DNA of 64,000 nt, from contig NZ_WHOD01000087.1 of assembly GCF_013141765.1 (NCBI RefSeq), positions 1 through 64,000 of the forward strand, given 5' to 3'. The position numbers and the translations under genes were made by a program. Of this stretch, positions 1-7,372 are shown piece after piece. Origin of the DNA: Paenibacillus foliorum. Its GTDB lineage: Bacteria > Bacillota > Bacilli > Paenibacillales > NBRC-103111. Within the stretch, counting starts at the first letter, position 1; each line of letters starts with the position of its first letter. The notes beneath the pieces were generated by a model. It was not told the origin of the DNA and did not search any database. It was given only the letters and a program-made list of their open reading frames with translations.

Positions 1-1
1 G

Positions 2-223
2 GAACTGCGTAGCGTTATGCAGACACTTACAGAAAAAGTAACTGATATTGTAGAGCAAGACATCAAAAGTGAATTAATGGCCACAGCAGATTCACTGAAC
101 ACACGATATGACGAAATATATCAAATGATTATTTCTCAGCAAGAACTGGTTGTCAAAATTGCAAAACTAGTAGGAATTCCTTCACAATATACATCGTACC
201 CTCCTCAGATCACAAAAGGGTGA
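2..223 (+). CDS. Small hypothetical protein, probably cut by the left edge
   Basis: The frame is open from base 2 to a TGA ending at 223. An internal ATG lies at 17, but no ribosome binding site can be seen before it in the 16 available bases, so this is probably the C-terminal end of a longer protein. The visible part is about 70 residues, mostly polar and predicted helical, ending in a proline/tyrosine-rich tail. I do not recognise the family. A clear terminator follows at 278-305, which supports a real gene ending here. Confidence 0.45.
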   Translation, partial: ELRSVMQTLTEKVTDIVEQDIKSELMATADSLNTRYDEIYQMIISQQELVVKIAKLVGIPSQYTSYPPQITKG

Positions 224-277
224 AGGATAAATTTGAGGAGTTCAAAGAAGCTGGTAATGTAATATATATATAAATAA

Positions 278-305
278 AAGGGCTGCTCCGGCAGCCCTTA
301 ATCTT
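278..305 (+). terminator. Rho-independent terminator
   Basis: A perfect 9-bp stem (AAGGGCTGC, 278-286, with GCAGCCCTT, 291-299) closed by a TCCG tetraloop is followed by a T-rich run. It ends the left-edge gene, and read on the other strand it can also end the short SASP gene at 336-437. Confidence 0.85.
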
Positions 306-335
306 TTCGATAATACTGTTATTCTTATAAGCCGC

Positions 336-437
336 CTAATCCCGTACTAGTATAGAACTATAGACCGAAACTCCGTCAAATGTTACATTAGCCATAACAG
401 CTGAAGAAGCAATTTCTTTTGCACGTTGTTTATTCAT
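336..437 (-). CDS. Short H-type small acid-soluble spore protein (SASP-H family)
   Basis: A 33-residue reading frame starts at ATG 437 on the minus strand behind a strong GGAGGTC site and stops with TAG at 336. It begins MNKQRAKEIASSAVMANVTF, the conserved N-terminal half of H-type (SspH/Spore III-type) small acid-soluble proteins, which bind or protect spore components. Family members are usually about 59 residues with a conserved second half. Here the sequence diverges after the DGVSVY segment and stops early, so it is either a naturally short variant or a decaying copy. No frame downstream of the stop restores the usual C-terminus. It is divergent from bluB. The family assignment rests on the N-terminus alone. 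Confidence 0.75.
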   Translation of the reverse strand: MNKQRAKEIASSAVMANVTFDGVSVYSSILVRD

Positions 438-522
438 TTTGAAATGACCTCCATATATGGGTGTACTAAATATAATGTTTACACGCAGCTATATAATTAT
501 TCTAATGCATCGGGGTGAGAGG

Positions 523-1170
523 ATGTTTACTGAACAAGAAAAGGAAGCATTGTACAAGATCATTTATACAAGAAGGGATGTAAGAACATTTTTATCGGAT
601 GCTATACCGGAAGAGACGTTAATGAAATTGTTAAATGCAGCACACCATGGGCCTTCGGTAGGATTCATGCAACCATGGAATTTTATATTAATTTCCGATG
701 ATAAAGGTAAAGAGCGCTTGGCTTGGGCGGCAGACAAAGAGAGACGGGCATTAGCCATTCATTATGAAGGGGCACGGCAAGATGAGTTTCTAAGTCTTAA
801 GATTGAAGGGATAAAGCAGGCACCGCTAACTATATGTATCACGTGCGACCCCACACGCGGCGGTTCTCATGTTTTGGGACGCAATTCTATCCCGGAAACC
901 GATATGCTATCTACTGCTTGTGCCATACAAAATATGTGGTTAGCGGCTACAGCTGAGGGTTTAGCAATGGGATGGGTTAGCTTTTATAAAAAAAGTGATA
1001 TTCGAGATATCTTGGGAATTCCTCCGCATATTGAACCAATAGCCTTGCTGTCAGTTGGGTATACAGAACATTATCCATCGATGCCAATTTTAGAGTCAGC
1101 GAATTGGGAGAAAAGAAGAGCTCTTAAGGACCTTATCTTTAACGAATCATGGGGCAACCCAATTGTTTAA
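523..1170 (+). CDS. bluB: 5,6-dimethylbenzimidazole synthase (BluB-type nitroreductase-fold flavoenzyme)
   Basis: BluB fragments reduced FMN with oxygen to give 5,6-dimethylbenzimidazole, the lower ligand of vitamin B12. This 215-residue protein has the BluB-type FMN-binding start with the RRDVRTF segment, the GPSVGFMQPWNF motif, and the GRNSIPETD segment followed by a helix of the AIQNMWLAA type, all typical of BluB rather than generic nitroreductases. ATG 523 is chosen because it sits at the conserved N-terminus behind GGGGTGAGAGG; an in-frame ATG at 457 would add 22 unconserved residues. No other cobalamin genes are nearby, so it may serve salvage of incomplete corrinoids. Confidence 0.85.
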   Translation: MFTEQEKEALYKIIYTRRDVRTFLSDAIPEETLMKLLNAAHHGPSVGFMQPWNFILISDDKGKERLAWAADKERRALAIHYEGARQDEFLSLKIEGIKQAPLTICITCDPTRGGSHVLGRNSIPETDMLSTACAIQNMWLAATAEGLAMGWVSFYKKSDIRDILGIPPHIEPIALLSVGYTEHYPSMPILESANWEKRRALKDLIFNESWGNPIV

Positions 1171-1281
1171 CCTTGTACAATCCCAAAAAATGCGCAGAGG
1201 AGCAGATGCTGTGACCCGTTATAGAAAAGCACAGACAAATCTCTTAGGTTGCCCGGAAATCGTCATAAAGGAAGTCAATAG

Positions 1282-1971
1282 ATGAGTGGATTTGCGAATG
1301 GGTGGGAGAGACCGTTATTAAATACCAAGCCGTTAGGCATGCAGCGAGAGCTTCTACAAATTGTTGCGATGCTGACGATGCTTATAGACCATATGGGGGT
1401 TGTATGGTTTCCAGAGCAGTGGGGATTGCGTATAATTGGCAGAATATCTTTCCCTCTCTATGCATTCGGTATTGTACAAGGCTATCTGCATTCTGGGGAC
1501 GTTAAAGGCTATATCCGTAGAATAGGGCTGTTGGCACTTATTTCGGAACTGCCATTTATAATGGCTTTTAATATATGGAAAGTCAACGTTATTGGGACCT
1601 TTTTTATTTGTATAATGACGTTGTATTTGCTTGATCGATTCGGATCAAAAATAGGGAAAACATTGGTTCTATGCGCCTCCACAGCGATACTGATTTGGAT
1701 TCCTGCCGATTATGGCCTTTATGCTCTATTACTCATACTTATATACCGTTATGTTTCTTCGAACTTGTCCGTACCTCTTCATTTCTTGTTGAACATGTAT
1801 TATTGGTTGAGCGAAGGAGTATTGTATCAGCATTTCAGTCTCATATCCACCGCTTGGTTAGCGTTTGGAACAAAGCTCGAAATGAGGATTTCGGTTCCGC
1901 GCTGGCTATGGTTGTCGTTTTATCCAGCACATCTGGCGCTATTGGTTATTGTTAAAATGCTGGTTTTCTAA
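1282..1971 (+). CDS. TraX family integral membrane protein
   Basis: A 229-residue, very hydrophobic protein with about seven predicted membrane spans. It carries the TraX-family signature near the start (an Ala-Met-Leu-Thr-Met-Leu-Ile-Asp-His-Met stretch, then GRISFPLYAF). TraX acetylates F-pilin in Escherichia coli; chromosomal Gram-positive homologues are common and are probably membrane acyltransferases of unknown substrate. No conjugation genes are nearby, so a pilin role is unlikely. The 110 bases between bluB and this gene hold nothing I can identify. Confidence 0.8.
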   Translation: MSGFANGWERPLLNTKPLGMQRELLQIVAMLTMLIDHMGVVWFPEQWGLRIIGRISFPLYAFGIVQGYLHSGDVKGYIRRIGLLALISELPFIMAFNIWKVNVIGTFFICIMTLYLLDRFGSKIGKTLVLCASTAILIWIPADYGLYALLLILIYRYVSSNLSVPLHFLLNMYYWLSEGVLYQHFSLISTAWLAFGTKLEMRISVPRWLWLSFYPAHLALLVIVKMLVF

Positions 1972-2022
1972 TGTATTTACTGAGGTTTCGAAAAAACATA
2001 ATGAATATCTGCTATTTATTGT

Positions 2023-2056
2023 AGTATAGTAAAGAAAATATAAAAAATACTATACT
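2023..2056. promoter_or_regulatory. Inverted repeat upstream of the multi-PAS kinase
   Basis: AGTATAGT (2023-2030) and ACTATACT (2049-2056) form perfect 8-bp arms separated by 18 A/T-rich bases, ending 19 bases before the kinase start codon. There is no T-run after it, so an operator or transcript hairpin is more likely than a terminator. The regulator is unknown. Confidence 0.4.
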
Positions 2057-2075
2057 GTATAGGTGATAGACATAT

Positions 2076-4652
2076 ATGAGGATCAGCGGAAAAGGAATTA
2101 ACTTGCTAAAAGTTAGAGAAGCATTGAGGAAACAGAAAATGCTCTCCGGTTATGAGTTATGTAATCGTAATCTTTTGGATGGCTCTGCCGAGCCAATCAT
2201 GATCCACGATGAAAGTACAGTGTTATATGTTAATACTGCTTTTGTCCATATGATGAATGGTTTCAGTCCAGAGGAATATACAGGTAAATTCATTTCTGAA
2301 CTATTTGCTGAGCAAGAAATAGCAGATAAGATTTCCTATGCAGTAGAACGATTAGTCATTCGAACTAAAGAAGTTACCGTTGAGGTGGAAACGATTCGTC
2401 TGCCTACGATTTTTCATGGCGAGCCTGCACAGCTCATTATGTTTAGAGAGATTTTCTCTCAAAGAAAAACGGAAGAAGAATTGAGGACAGTTAAGCATCT
2501 TCTCCATTCCGTAGTTGAGAATACCTCTGATGGAATTGTGATTGTCGACAGACAAGGATGCGTACTTCAGATTAATGAAGCCTTTGAGAAATTGCATGGG
2601 TGGAAGCAAGAAGAACTTGTAGGTAAGGTTATGCCTATGGTCCCGGATTTCTTGCTGGAGGAAGCTAAGCAGATACATGCAGAGGTTTCAAGCGGGAAAA
2701 TAGTTTGTGATTTCGAAACCTACAAGCTCAGAAGAGACGGGAGCATTTTTCCGGTAAGTGTGACGGTTTCTCCATTAAAGGACTCGGTTGAAAATATCGT
2801 CGGTTTTGTTGGAGTCGAGAGAGATATTACACAAAGAAGGACGATAGAACAAAATTTGCGCTTAGCGCAGGAAGAACTGGCCACAACAATACGTGAGCAG
2901 CAAGGGCTCATCTTTAAATATAAAAGAATAAATGATCAATACATATTAACCTTATGCGATGGAGAGCTGCTGTACCGATTTGGAATGAGACCTGAACAAA
3001 TTATTGGCAAAAATGTATGGGATATATTAGATGGAAAAGAGACGCTAGACTTTTTAGTTCACTATAAAAGTGCGATTAATGAAATGGAAAATGTGATCTT
3101 TGAAGGAAGCTTTAATGGGATCACATTTATTAGTTCATTAAGGCCAATTATTCAGGATGGTATCGTTGTTGAGGTGATTGGTTCCTGTGTGGATATAACC
3201 GAGCGGAAACGAACGGAAATAGCATTGCAAGAAAGTGAGGAACGGTTTAGGCATTTGGTTGAGCTATCTCCTGCTCCAATTATCGTCTATGGAGAGGACT
3301 ACAGCATATTATTTGTGAATGGGGCCGCAATTAATCTGCTTGCAGCCACTATAGCTAGTGAGCTCATCGGCAAACCAGTGAACCAATTTGTTCATTCAGA
3401 CTCGGTGGATTCTTTTTGCGTGGAGATAAAGCATTTGCTAACAGAGAGCAATCCCTCTAATACGATTGAACTCAGAATGGTTCGGCTGGATGGAAGTATC
3501 CTTGATATTGAAGCACGGGGCGTACCCATTAAGTATTCAGGCAAAAAAGCGGTACAATTTCTGTGCAATGATGTTAGAGACCGCAAAATAGCAGAAGAAA
3601 CACTTCGTGAAAGTGATCGCAGATACCAAATGCTCTTGAAGCTATCTCCGGAGCCGGCAATTGCTCACGATGGGGAATTGATCGTTTATGCTAATGATGC
3701 AGCCCTCAAGCTTCTAGGTGCGGAAAGTCGCGAGGAATTGATTGGAAAGTCTTTATTAAGCTTCTTCCATCCGGATTGTCAGGATGCCTTTAGAGAAACA
3801 ATGCTGCTTGTGAAGGAAACGGATGCTCAATTGAGCTTGGCTCAAGCTAAGCTAATTACTTTGAATAATGAAGTTGTCGAGGCTGAGGGAAGCTCTGTTT
3901 ATGTATATAAGCATTTGAATGTACCATTAATTCAAACTGTATTTAGAGATATCACGGAGCGAAAACGGACAGAAGAAATGATTATACGTTCTGAAAAGCT
4001 TTCAATTGTCGGACAATTAGCGGCAGGCGTAGCCCATGAAATCAGAAACCCGCTTACTACCTTAAAAGGATTTACCCAACTGCTAAAAGCAGGTAAAAGA
4101 AACGATGCCTACATCGATCTGATGCAGGTAGAGCTGGAGCGAATTAATCAGATCGTCAATGAGTTTATGGTAATCGCCAAACCGCAAAACGTAGAGCTTC
4201 AACAGCATGATCTGTATAAAATCATCGATGATGTTATTCAATTCATGGAAATGCAAGCTATCATGAGTAAGGTGGAGATCAGGTATAACCTCATAGAAAA
4301 TGTCATTTGTATTTGCAATCAAGATCAATTGAAGCAAGTTTTTATTAATATTCTTAAAAATGCTATAGAAGCAATGCCTAGTGGGGGGAACATAGAAATT
4401 CGGATGACCTGTACGGAAGATAGTATAGGCATTCAATTTTTCGATGATGGTACTGGAATTCCGGAAGAAATCCTTACAAGGATAGGGGAGCCTTTCTTTA
4501 CGACAAAGGAGACGGGAACAGGTCTAGGGATCATGGTATGCCATAAAATCATTGAAGCGCACCATGGAACCATGCAGATTGAAAGTGAATTAAATAAGGG
4601 TACACAGATTAAGATTGTATTACCAAACGTTGACCATTCAACTGAAATTTGA
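2076..4652 (+). CDS. Multi-PAS sporulation-type sensor histidine kinase (soluble)
   Basis: An 858-residue kinase without membrane spans. About five PAS/PAC modules occupy residues ~25-625, several ending in the typical DITERK/DITQRR segments. A HisKA dimerisation domain follows with the phosphorylated histidine at residue 654 (VAHEIRNPLTTLKG), then a HATPase domain with N box, DDGTGI and GTGLG motifs. The HEIRNPLTTLKGF core is that of the Bacillus KinA/KinC/KinE group that feeds Spo0F/Spo0A. There is no adjacent response regulator, which fits an orphan phosphorelay kinase. The start at 2076 follows AGGTGAT at good spacing. A second kinase with a very similar catalytic core is at 40528. The sensed signal is unknown. 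Confidence 0.9.
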   Translation: MRISGKGINLLKVREALRKQKMLSGYELCNRNLLDGSAEPIMIHDESTVLYVNTAFVHMMNGFSPEEYTGKFISELFAEQEIADKISYAVERLVIRTKEVTVEVETIRLPTIFHGEPAQLIMFREIFSQRKTEEELRTVKHLLHSVVENTSDGIVIVDRQGCVLQINEAFEKLHGWKQEELVGKVMPMVPDFLLEEAKQIHAEVSSGKIVCDFETYKLRRDGSIFPVSVTVSPLKDSVENIVGFVGVERDITQRRTIEQNLRLAQEELATTIREQQGLIFKYKRINDQYILTLCDGELLYRFGMRPEQIIGKNVWDILDGKETLDFLVHYKSAINEMENVIFEGSFNGITFISSLRPIIQDGIVVEVIGSCVDITERKRTEIALQESEERFRHLVELSPAPIIVYGEDYSILFVNGAAINLLAATIASELIGKPVNQFVHSDSVDSFCVEIKHLLTESNPSNTIELRMVRLDGSILDIEARGVPIKYSGKKAVQFLCNDVRDRKIAEETLRESDRRYQMLLKLSPEPAIAHDGELIVYANDAALKLLGAESREELIGKSLLSFFHPDCQDAFRETMLLVKETDAQLSLAQAKLITLNNEVVEAEGSSVYVYKHLNVPLIQTVFRDITERKRTEEMIIRSEKLSIVGQLAAGVAHEIRNPLTTLKGFTQLLKAGKRNDAYIDLMQVELERINQIVNEFMVIAKPQNVELQQHDLYKIIDDVIQFMEMQAIMSKVEIRYNLIENVICICNQDQLKQVFINILKNAIEAMPSGGNIEIRMTCTEDSIGIQFFDDGTGIPEEILTRIGEPFFTTKETGTGLGIMVCHKIIEAHHGTMQIESELNKGTQIKIVLPNVDHSTEI

Positions 4653-4701
4653 TAAGCGAAGGAATTTTCCCTTCACATAATTGTATAGGGTTAGGTAACA
4701 G

Positions 4702-4726
4702 CCTGGCTTTCGGCCAGGTTTTTTTG
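4702..4726 (+). terminator. Rho-independent terminator of the kinase gene
   Basis: CCTGGC (4702-4707) pairs with GCCAGG (4713-4718) around a TTTCG loop, followed directly by seven T residues. Confidence 0.85.
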
Positions 4727-4862
4727 TGTTGAAAAAAACCAGATGATAAACTGGAAAATTTTATTGATAGCGCTCGCATTTGTGCCTTAACTGTTATATA
4801 ATAATAACATATTTATTGAACTGTTATTGTAACAGATTATGCTATCAAAGGAGTGTTGAACT

Positions 4863-5075
4863 TTGGCTGTTGAACCGATGAATCCTTTTGAATTGTATGC
4901 TGCAAAACGATGTACGCAGTGCGGTACTCTGCTGGAGGAACAGTCAGAGTGCCACAAAAGCACCTGCGATGAATGTGAAGGCAATACGTTTTATCCGTTA
5001 TCGCCGCTTCAAACACCTGGCAAGCCAGTACGCTTCATGCAAGGCTGCAGCATAATCGATGATTATACCAATTAG
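4863..5075 (+). CDS. Small YhfH-like zinc-ribbon protein
   Basis: A 70-residue protein with a treble of cysteine pairs: CTQC at the front, a later single Cys after a Glu-Glu-Gln segment, and CDEC. This CxxC...C...CxxC pattern with the intervening EEQ-x-EC segment resembles the small YhfH family of Bacillus (about 45 residues), with extra C-terminal residues. It likely binds zinc; function is unknown. The start is TTG 4863, placed behind AAAGGAG (4848-4854) at normal spacing. The gene is followed by a terminator-like repeat at 5090. Confidence 0.65.
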   Translation: MAVEPMNPFELYAAKRCTQCGTLLEEQSECHKSTCDECEGNTFYPLSPLQTPGKPVRFMQGCSIIDDYTN

Positions 5076-5089
5076 CAATTAATTCTAAT

Positions 5090-5138
5090 CCCTCGACCGT
5101 TACCTGAATAAGGCGATCGAGGGATTTTTGTGTAATCA
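5090..5138. repeat. Left copy of a ~50-bp terminator-like direct repeat
   Basis: The element CCCTCGACCG...CGATCGAGGG forms a hairpin followed by ATTTTTG, so it can act as an intrinsic terminator for the small zinc-ribbon gene. The same element occurs at 17713-17762 in the same orientation, differing by four substitutions and one extra G. Similarity runs on weakly for about a dozen bases on the right (TCA...AGTAA). The two copies bracket the whole 5.4-17.7 kb gene block. Confidence 0.75.
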
Positions 5139-5204
5139 AATAAGAGTAAACTAGCCTGTATCTATTAAAAAATTGTGGTTGATCCAATATTTTTGTAATT
5201 TATG

Positions 5205-5233
5205 TTGACAATCATATATTTTCCATGCTAAAT
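5205..5233 (+). promoter_or_regulatory. Probable sigma-A promoter of the peptide-utilisation block
   Basis: TTGACA (5205-5210) is followed after 17 bases by CTAAAT (5228-5233) preceded by TG, an imperfect extended -10 element. Transcription would start near 5240, leaving a leader of about 200 bases before the PLP-enzyme gene. Confidence 0.55.
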
Positions 5234-5297
5234 TGTTTTTCAAGATAACTGAGTATTCCTACTAGATTAATAGAATAAAGCTGATCGGACCACCGAA

Positions 5298-5350
5298 GGC
5301 TCTAGTTCAACCTGTATGCAACAGGTGAATTAGAGCTTTTTATTTTTTCT
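5298..5350 (+). terminator. Leader terminator/attenuator ahead of the PLP-enzyme gene
   Basis: A long hairpin (GCTCTAGTTCAACCTGT at 5300-5316 against ACAGGTGAATTAGAGC at 5321-5336, one bulge, one G-U pair) is followed by a T-rich run to 5349. It lies inside the predicted leader, about 90 bases before the start codon, so it can only be useful if read-through is controlled. The preceding ~60 bases (5240-5297) have no riboswitch signature I can name: no T-box AGGGTGGNACC element, and only a GACCACCGAAGG stretch vaguely like part of a glycine aptamer. Confidence 0.65.
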
Positions 5351-5440
5351 AGAAGGTAACTGCTCATTTTGATTACAAAAAAATTGTAGCTGATAAAAAT
5401 TTGTGAGAACTAATTACACCTAAAGAGGAAGGTTGCATTT

Positions 5441-6658
5441 ATGGAATTCAGTTTTATTAGCCATCTACATTGTCCCAAATGCCAAAAGGAGTACCGGGCT
5501 GACGAAATCCAGCAATTATGTACATGCGGTTCCCCATTATTGGTCGATTACGATCTGCAGGAGCTTAAAAAACATTGGACACCGGCAAGTCTTGTTGGAC
5601 GCTCCAACGATCTATGGAGATACCATGAGCTTCTTCCCATTGTAGATCCGGGGAATATCGTGACGCTGGGCGAAGGGTTGACTCCGCTATTACGGATGGA
5701 TCGAATCGGTTCGACTATGGGAATTGACCATCTCTGGATGAAGGATGAAGGTATTATACCTACAGGCAGCTTTAAGGCGCGCGGGGCAGCTGTCGGTGTC
5801 TCCAAGGCCAAGGAGCTGGCGGTGCAGGAGCTGGCTATGCCTACCAACGGCAATGCTGGTGCAGCTTGGGCATTGTATGCCGCTAGAGCCGGCATTAAAG
5901 CTTCTATCGTGATGCCGGTTGAAGCCCCGGTCATTACTCGTAATGAGTGTGCGATTTCGGGTGCCAATCTGAATCTGGTGAACGGTCTGATCAGCGATGC
6001 GGGAAAAATAGTAGGACAAGCCGTTAAGGAATACGATTATTTGTTCGATGCATCCACTTTGAAGGAGCCTTACCGGATTGAAGGCAAGAAAACGATGGGA
6101 CTGGAGATTGTAGAGCAGCTAAATTGGAAGGTTCCTGACGTGATCCTTTATCCTACAGGCGGCGGTGTTGGGCTAATCGGGATATATAAAGCGCTGAAGG
6201 AGCTGGTCGAATTAGGCTGGATCGAAGACAAGCTCCCGCGTTTGGTCGCCGTTCAGGCTGAGGGCTGCGCCCCGATCGTAAAGGCATGGGAAGAGGGTAA
6301 GCCTGACTCCCAATTTTGGGAGGATTCGACGACTATAGCCTTCGGCATCAACGTACCTAAAGCGCTGGGCGACTTTCTTGTACTCGAAGCCATTTACAAA
6401 ACCGATGGCTGCGCGATTGCCATTGATGATGCTGCACTGCTGAAGGAGCAGGAGCAAATCGCTCGTTTGGAAGGGGTATTCGTATGCCCTGAAGGCGCGG
6501 CGACATTCTCGGCGGCACGCAAGCTTAGGGAAAGCGGCTGGATTAAAGCGGGCGAAACCGTCATTGCACTAAATACGGGCAGTGGAATTAAATATCCTGA
6601 AACCGTTCAGGTGGAAGTCCCAGTACTGGAGCCTGGAGAACGGATGACAAGAGGATAA
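5441..6658 (+). CDS. Threonine-synthase-like PLP-dependent enzyme
   Basis: A 405-residue fold-type II PLP enzyme. The first ~30 residues form a zinc-ribbon (HCPKC...LCTCGSP) typical of one threonine synthase branch. The PLP lysine is K112 in GSFKARG, a PTNGNAG segment binds the substrate carboxylate, and a GGGVG loop holds the phosphate. Threonine synthase makes threonine from phosphohomoserine, but related enzymes deaminate threonine, serine or diaminopropionate. Threonine biosynthesis neighbours (hom, thrB) are absent and the gene heads a peptide-uptake block, so a catabolic lyase role is plausible. The start follows GAGGAAGG. It is preceded by a terminator-containing leader. Confidence 0.8.
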   Translation: MEFSFISHLHCPKCQKEYRADEIQQLCTCGSPLLVDYDLQELKKHWTPASLVGRSNDLWRYHELLPIVDPGNIVTLGEGLTPLLRMDRIGSTMGIDHLWMKDEGIIPTGSFKARGAAVGVSKAKELAVQELAMPTNGNAGAAWALYAARAGIKASIVMPVEAPVITRNECAISGANLNLVNGLISDAGKIVGQAVKEYDYLFDASTLKEPYRIEGKKTMGLEIVEQLNWKVPDVILYPTGGGVGLIGIYKALKELVELGWIEDKLPRLVAVQAEGCAPIVKAWEEGKPDSQFWEDSTTIAFGINVPKALGDFLVLEAIYKTDGCAIAIDDAALLKEQEQIARLEGVFVCPEGAATFSAARKLRESGWIKAGETVIALNTGSGIKYPETVQVEVPVLEPGERMTRG

Positions 6659-6676
6659 GGAAAAAGGAAGGATCAC

Positions 6677-7333
6677 ATGAACCATATACAGCAATCCATT
6701 TTCGACCAAGCCATTAGGACTGCGGATATGCTGGTGAAAATGCTAGGGAACGAATGTGAAGTTGCGATTCATGATCTTTCTAACCTGGAGCAGTCTTTGA
6801 TTTATTTGGCGGGAACCATAACGGAGCGGAAAGTTGGAGCGCCAATTACGGATCTAGTTTTGCAGGAATTGAAGAAGCCCGATAAGGAAATCAAGGATAT
6901 AGCCAACTATAAGACGGTATCAGCCAACGGGTATGTGCTTAAATCTTCCACGGTTTTTCTTAGAGATCCCGTGGGCAAGGTTATCGGTGCGATGTGCATC
7001 AATCTGAATGTCAGCCACTTGATCACTATAAACAATCAACTGCAGCAGCTGGTTCAATTCGAGCATGAAGAAACGGACAAGGAAAACTTTTATTCTTCCG
7101 TGCAGGAGGTGATTGCCAACTTGGTGAGCCAAGTGCTTAAGGGCTTTAACAAGGCGCCGTCGCTGCTGGAAACGGATGAAAAGATTGAATGCGTACGGCT
7201 ATTGGAGCAAAAGGGGACGTTCCTGATCAAGGGATCTACCGAATATGTGGCCGGAGCGCTCGGAGTTTCAAGATTTACCGTTTACAGCTATTTGCAAAAA
7301 ATTCGTGCAGACACCATGCTGCACCCTAATTAA
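6677..7333 (+). CDS. YheO/DauR-type transcriptional regulator (PAS-like plus HTH)
   Basis: A 218-residue regulator with an N-terminal PAS-like YheO domain (residues ~10-120, including a CEVAIHDL segment and IGAMCINLN) and a C-terminal helix-turn-helix (residues ~170-215, VAGALGVSRFTVYSYLQKIR). The family includes DauR, the repressor of D-arginine catabolism, so members commonly sense an amino acid or related metabolite. It begins 18 bases after the PLP-enzyme stop behind AAAGGAAGGA and is probably the local regulator of this block. The effector is not known. Confidence 0.85.
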   Translation: MNHIQQSIFDQAIRTADMLVKMLGNECEVAIHDLSNLEQSLIYLAGTITERKVGAPITDLVLQELKKPDKEIKDIANYKTVSANGYVLKSSTVFLRDPVGKVIGAMCINLNVSHLITINNQLQQLVQFEHEETDKENFYSSVQEVIANLVSQVLKGFNKAPSLLETDEKIECVRLLEQKGTFLIKGSTEYVAGALGVSRFTVYSYLQKIRADTMLHPN

Positions 7334-7372
7334 GCTTTTAATTTATTTTAGTAATTATACTGGAGGATGGCT

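Noticed and set aside
336..520. Sigma-G promoter for the short SASP gene
   Set aside because: A GAATA and a CATTATA element exist upstream on the minus strand, but the spacing is about 20 bases instead of about 18.
1282..1971. Conjugative pilin acetylase role for the TraX-like protein
   Set aside because: No conjugation, relaxase or pilus genes are nearby.
5240..5350. T-box or glycine riboswitch in the leader
   Set aside because: The T-box AGGGTGGNACC motif and most glycine aptamer landmarks are missing; only a CACCGAAGG stretch is similar.
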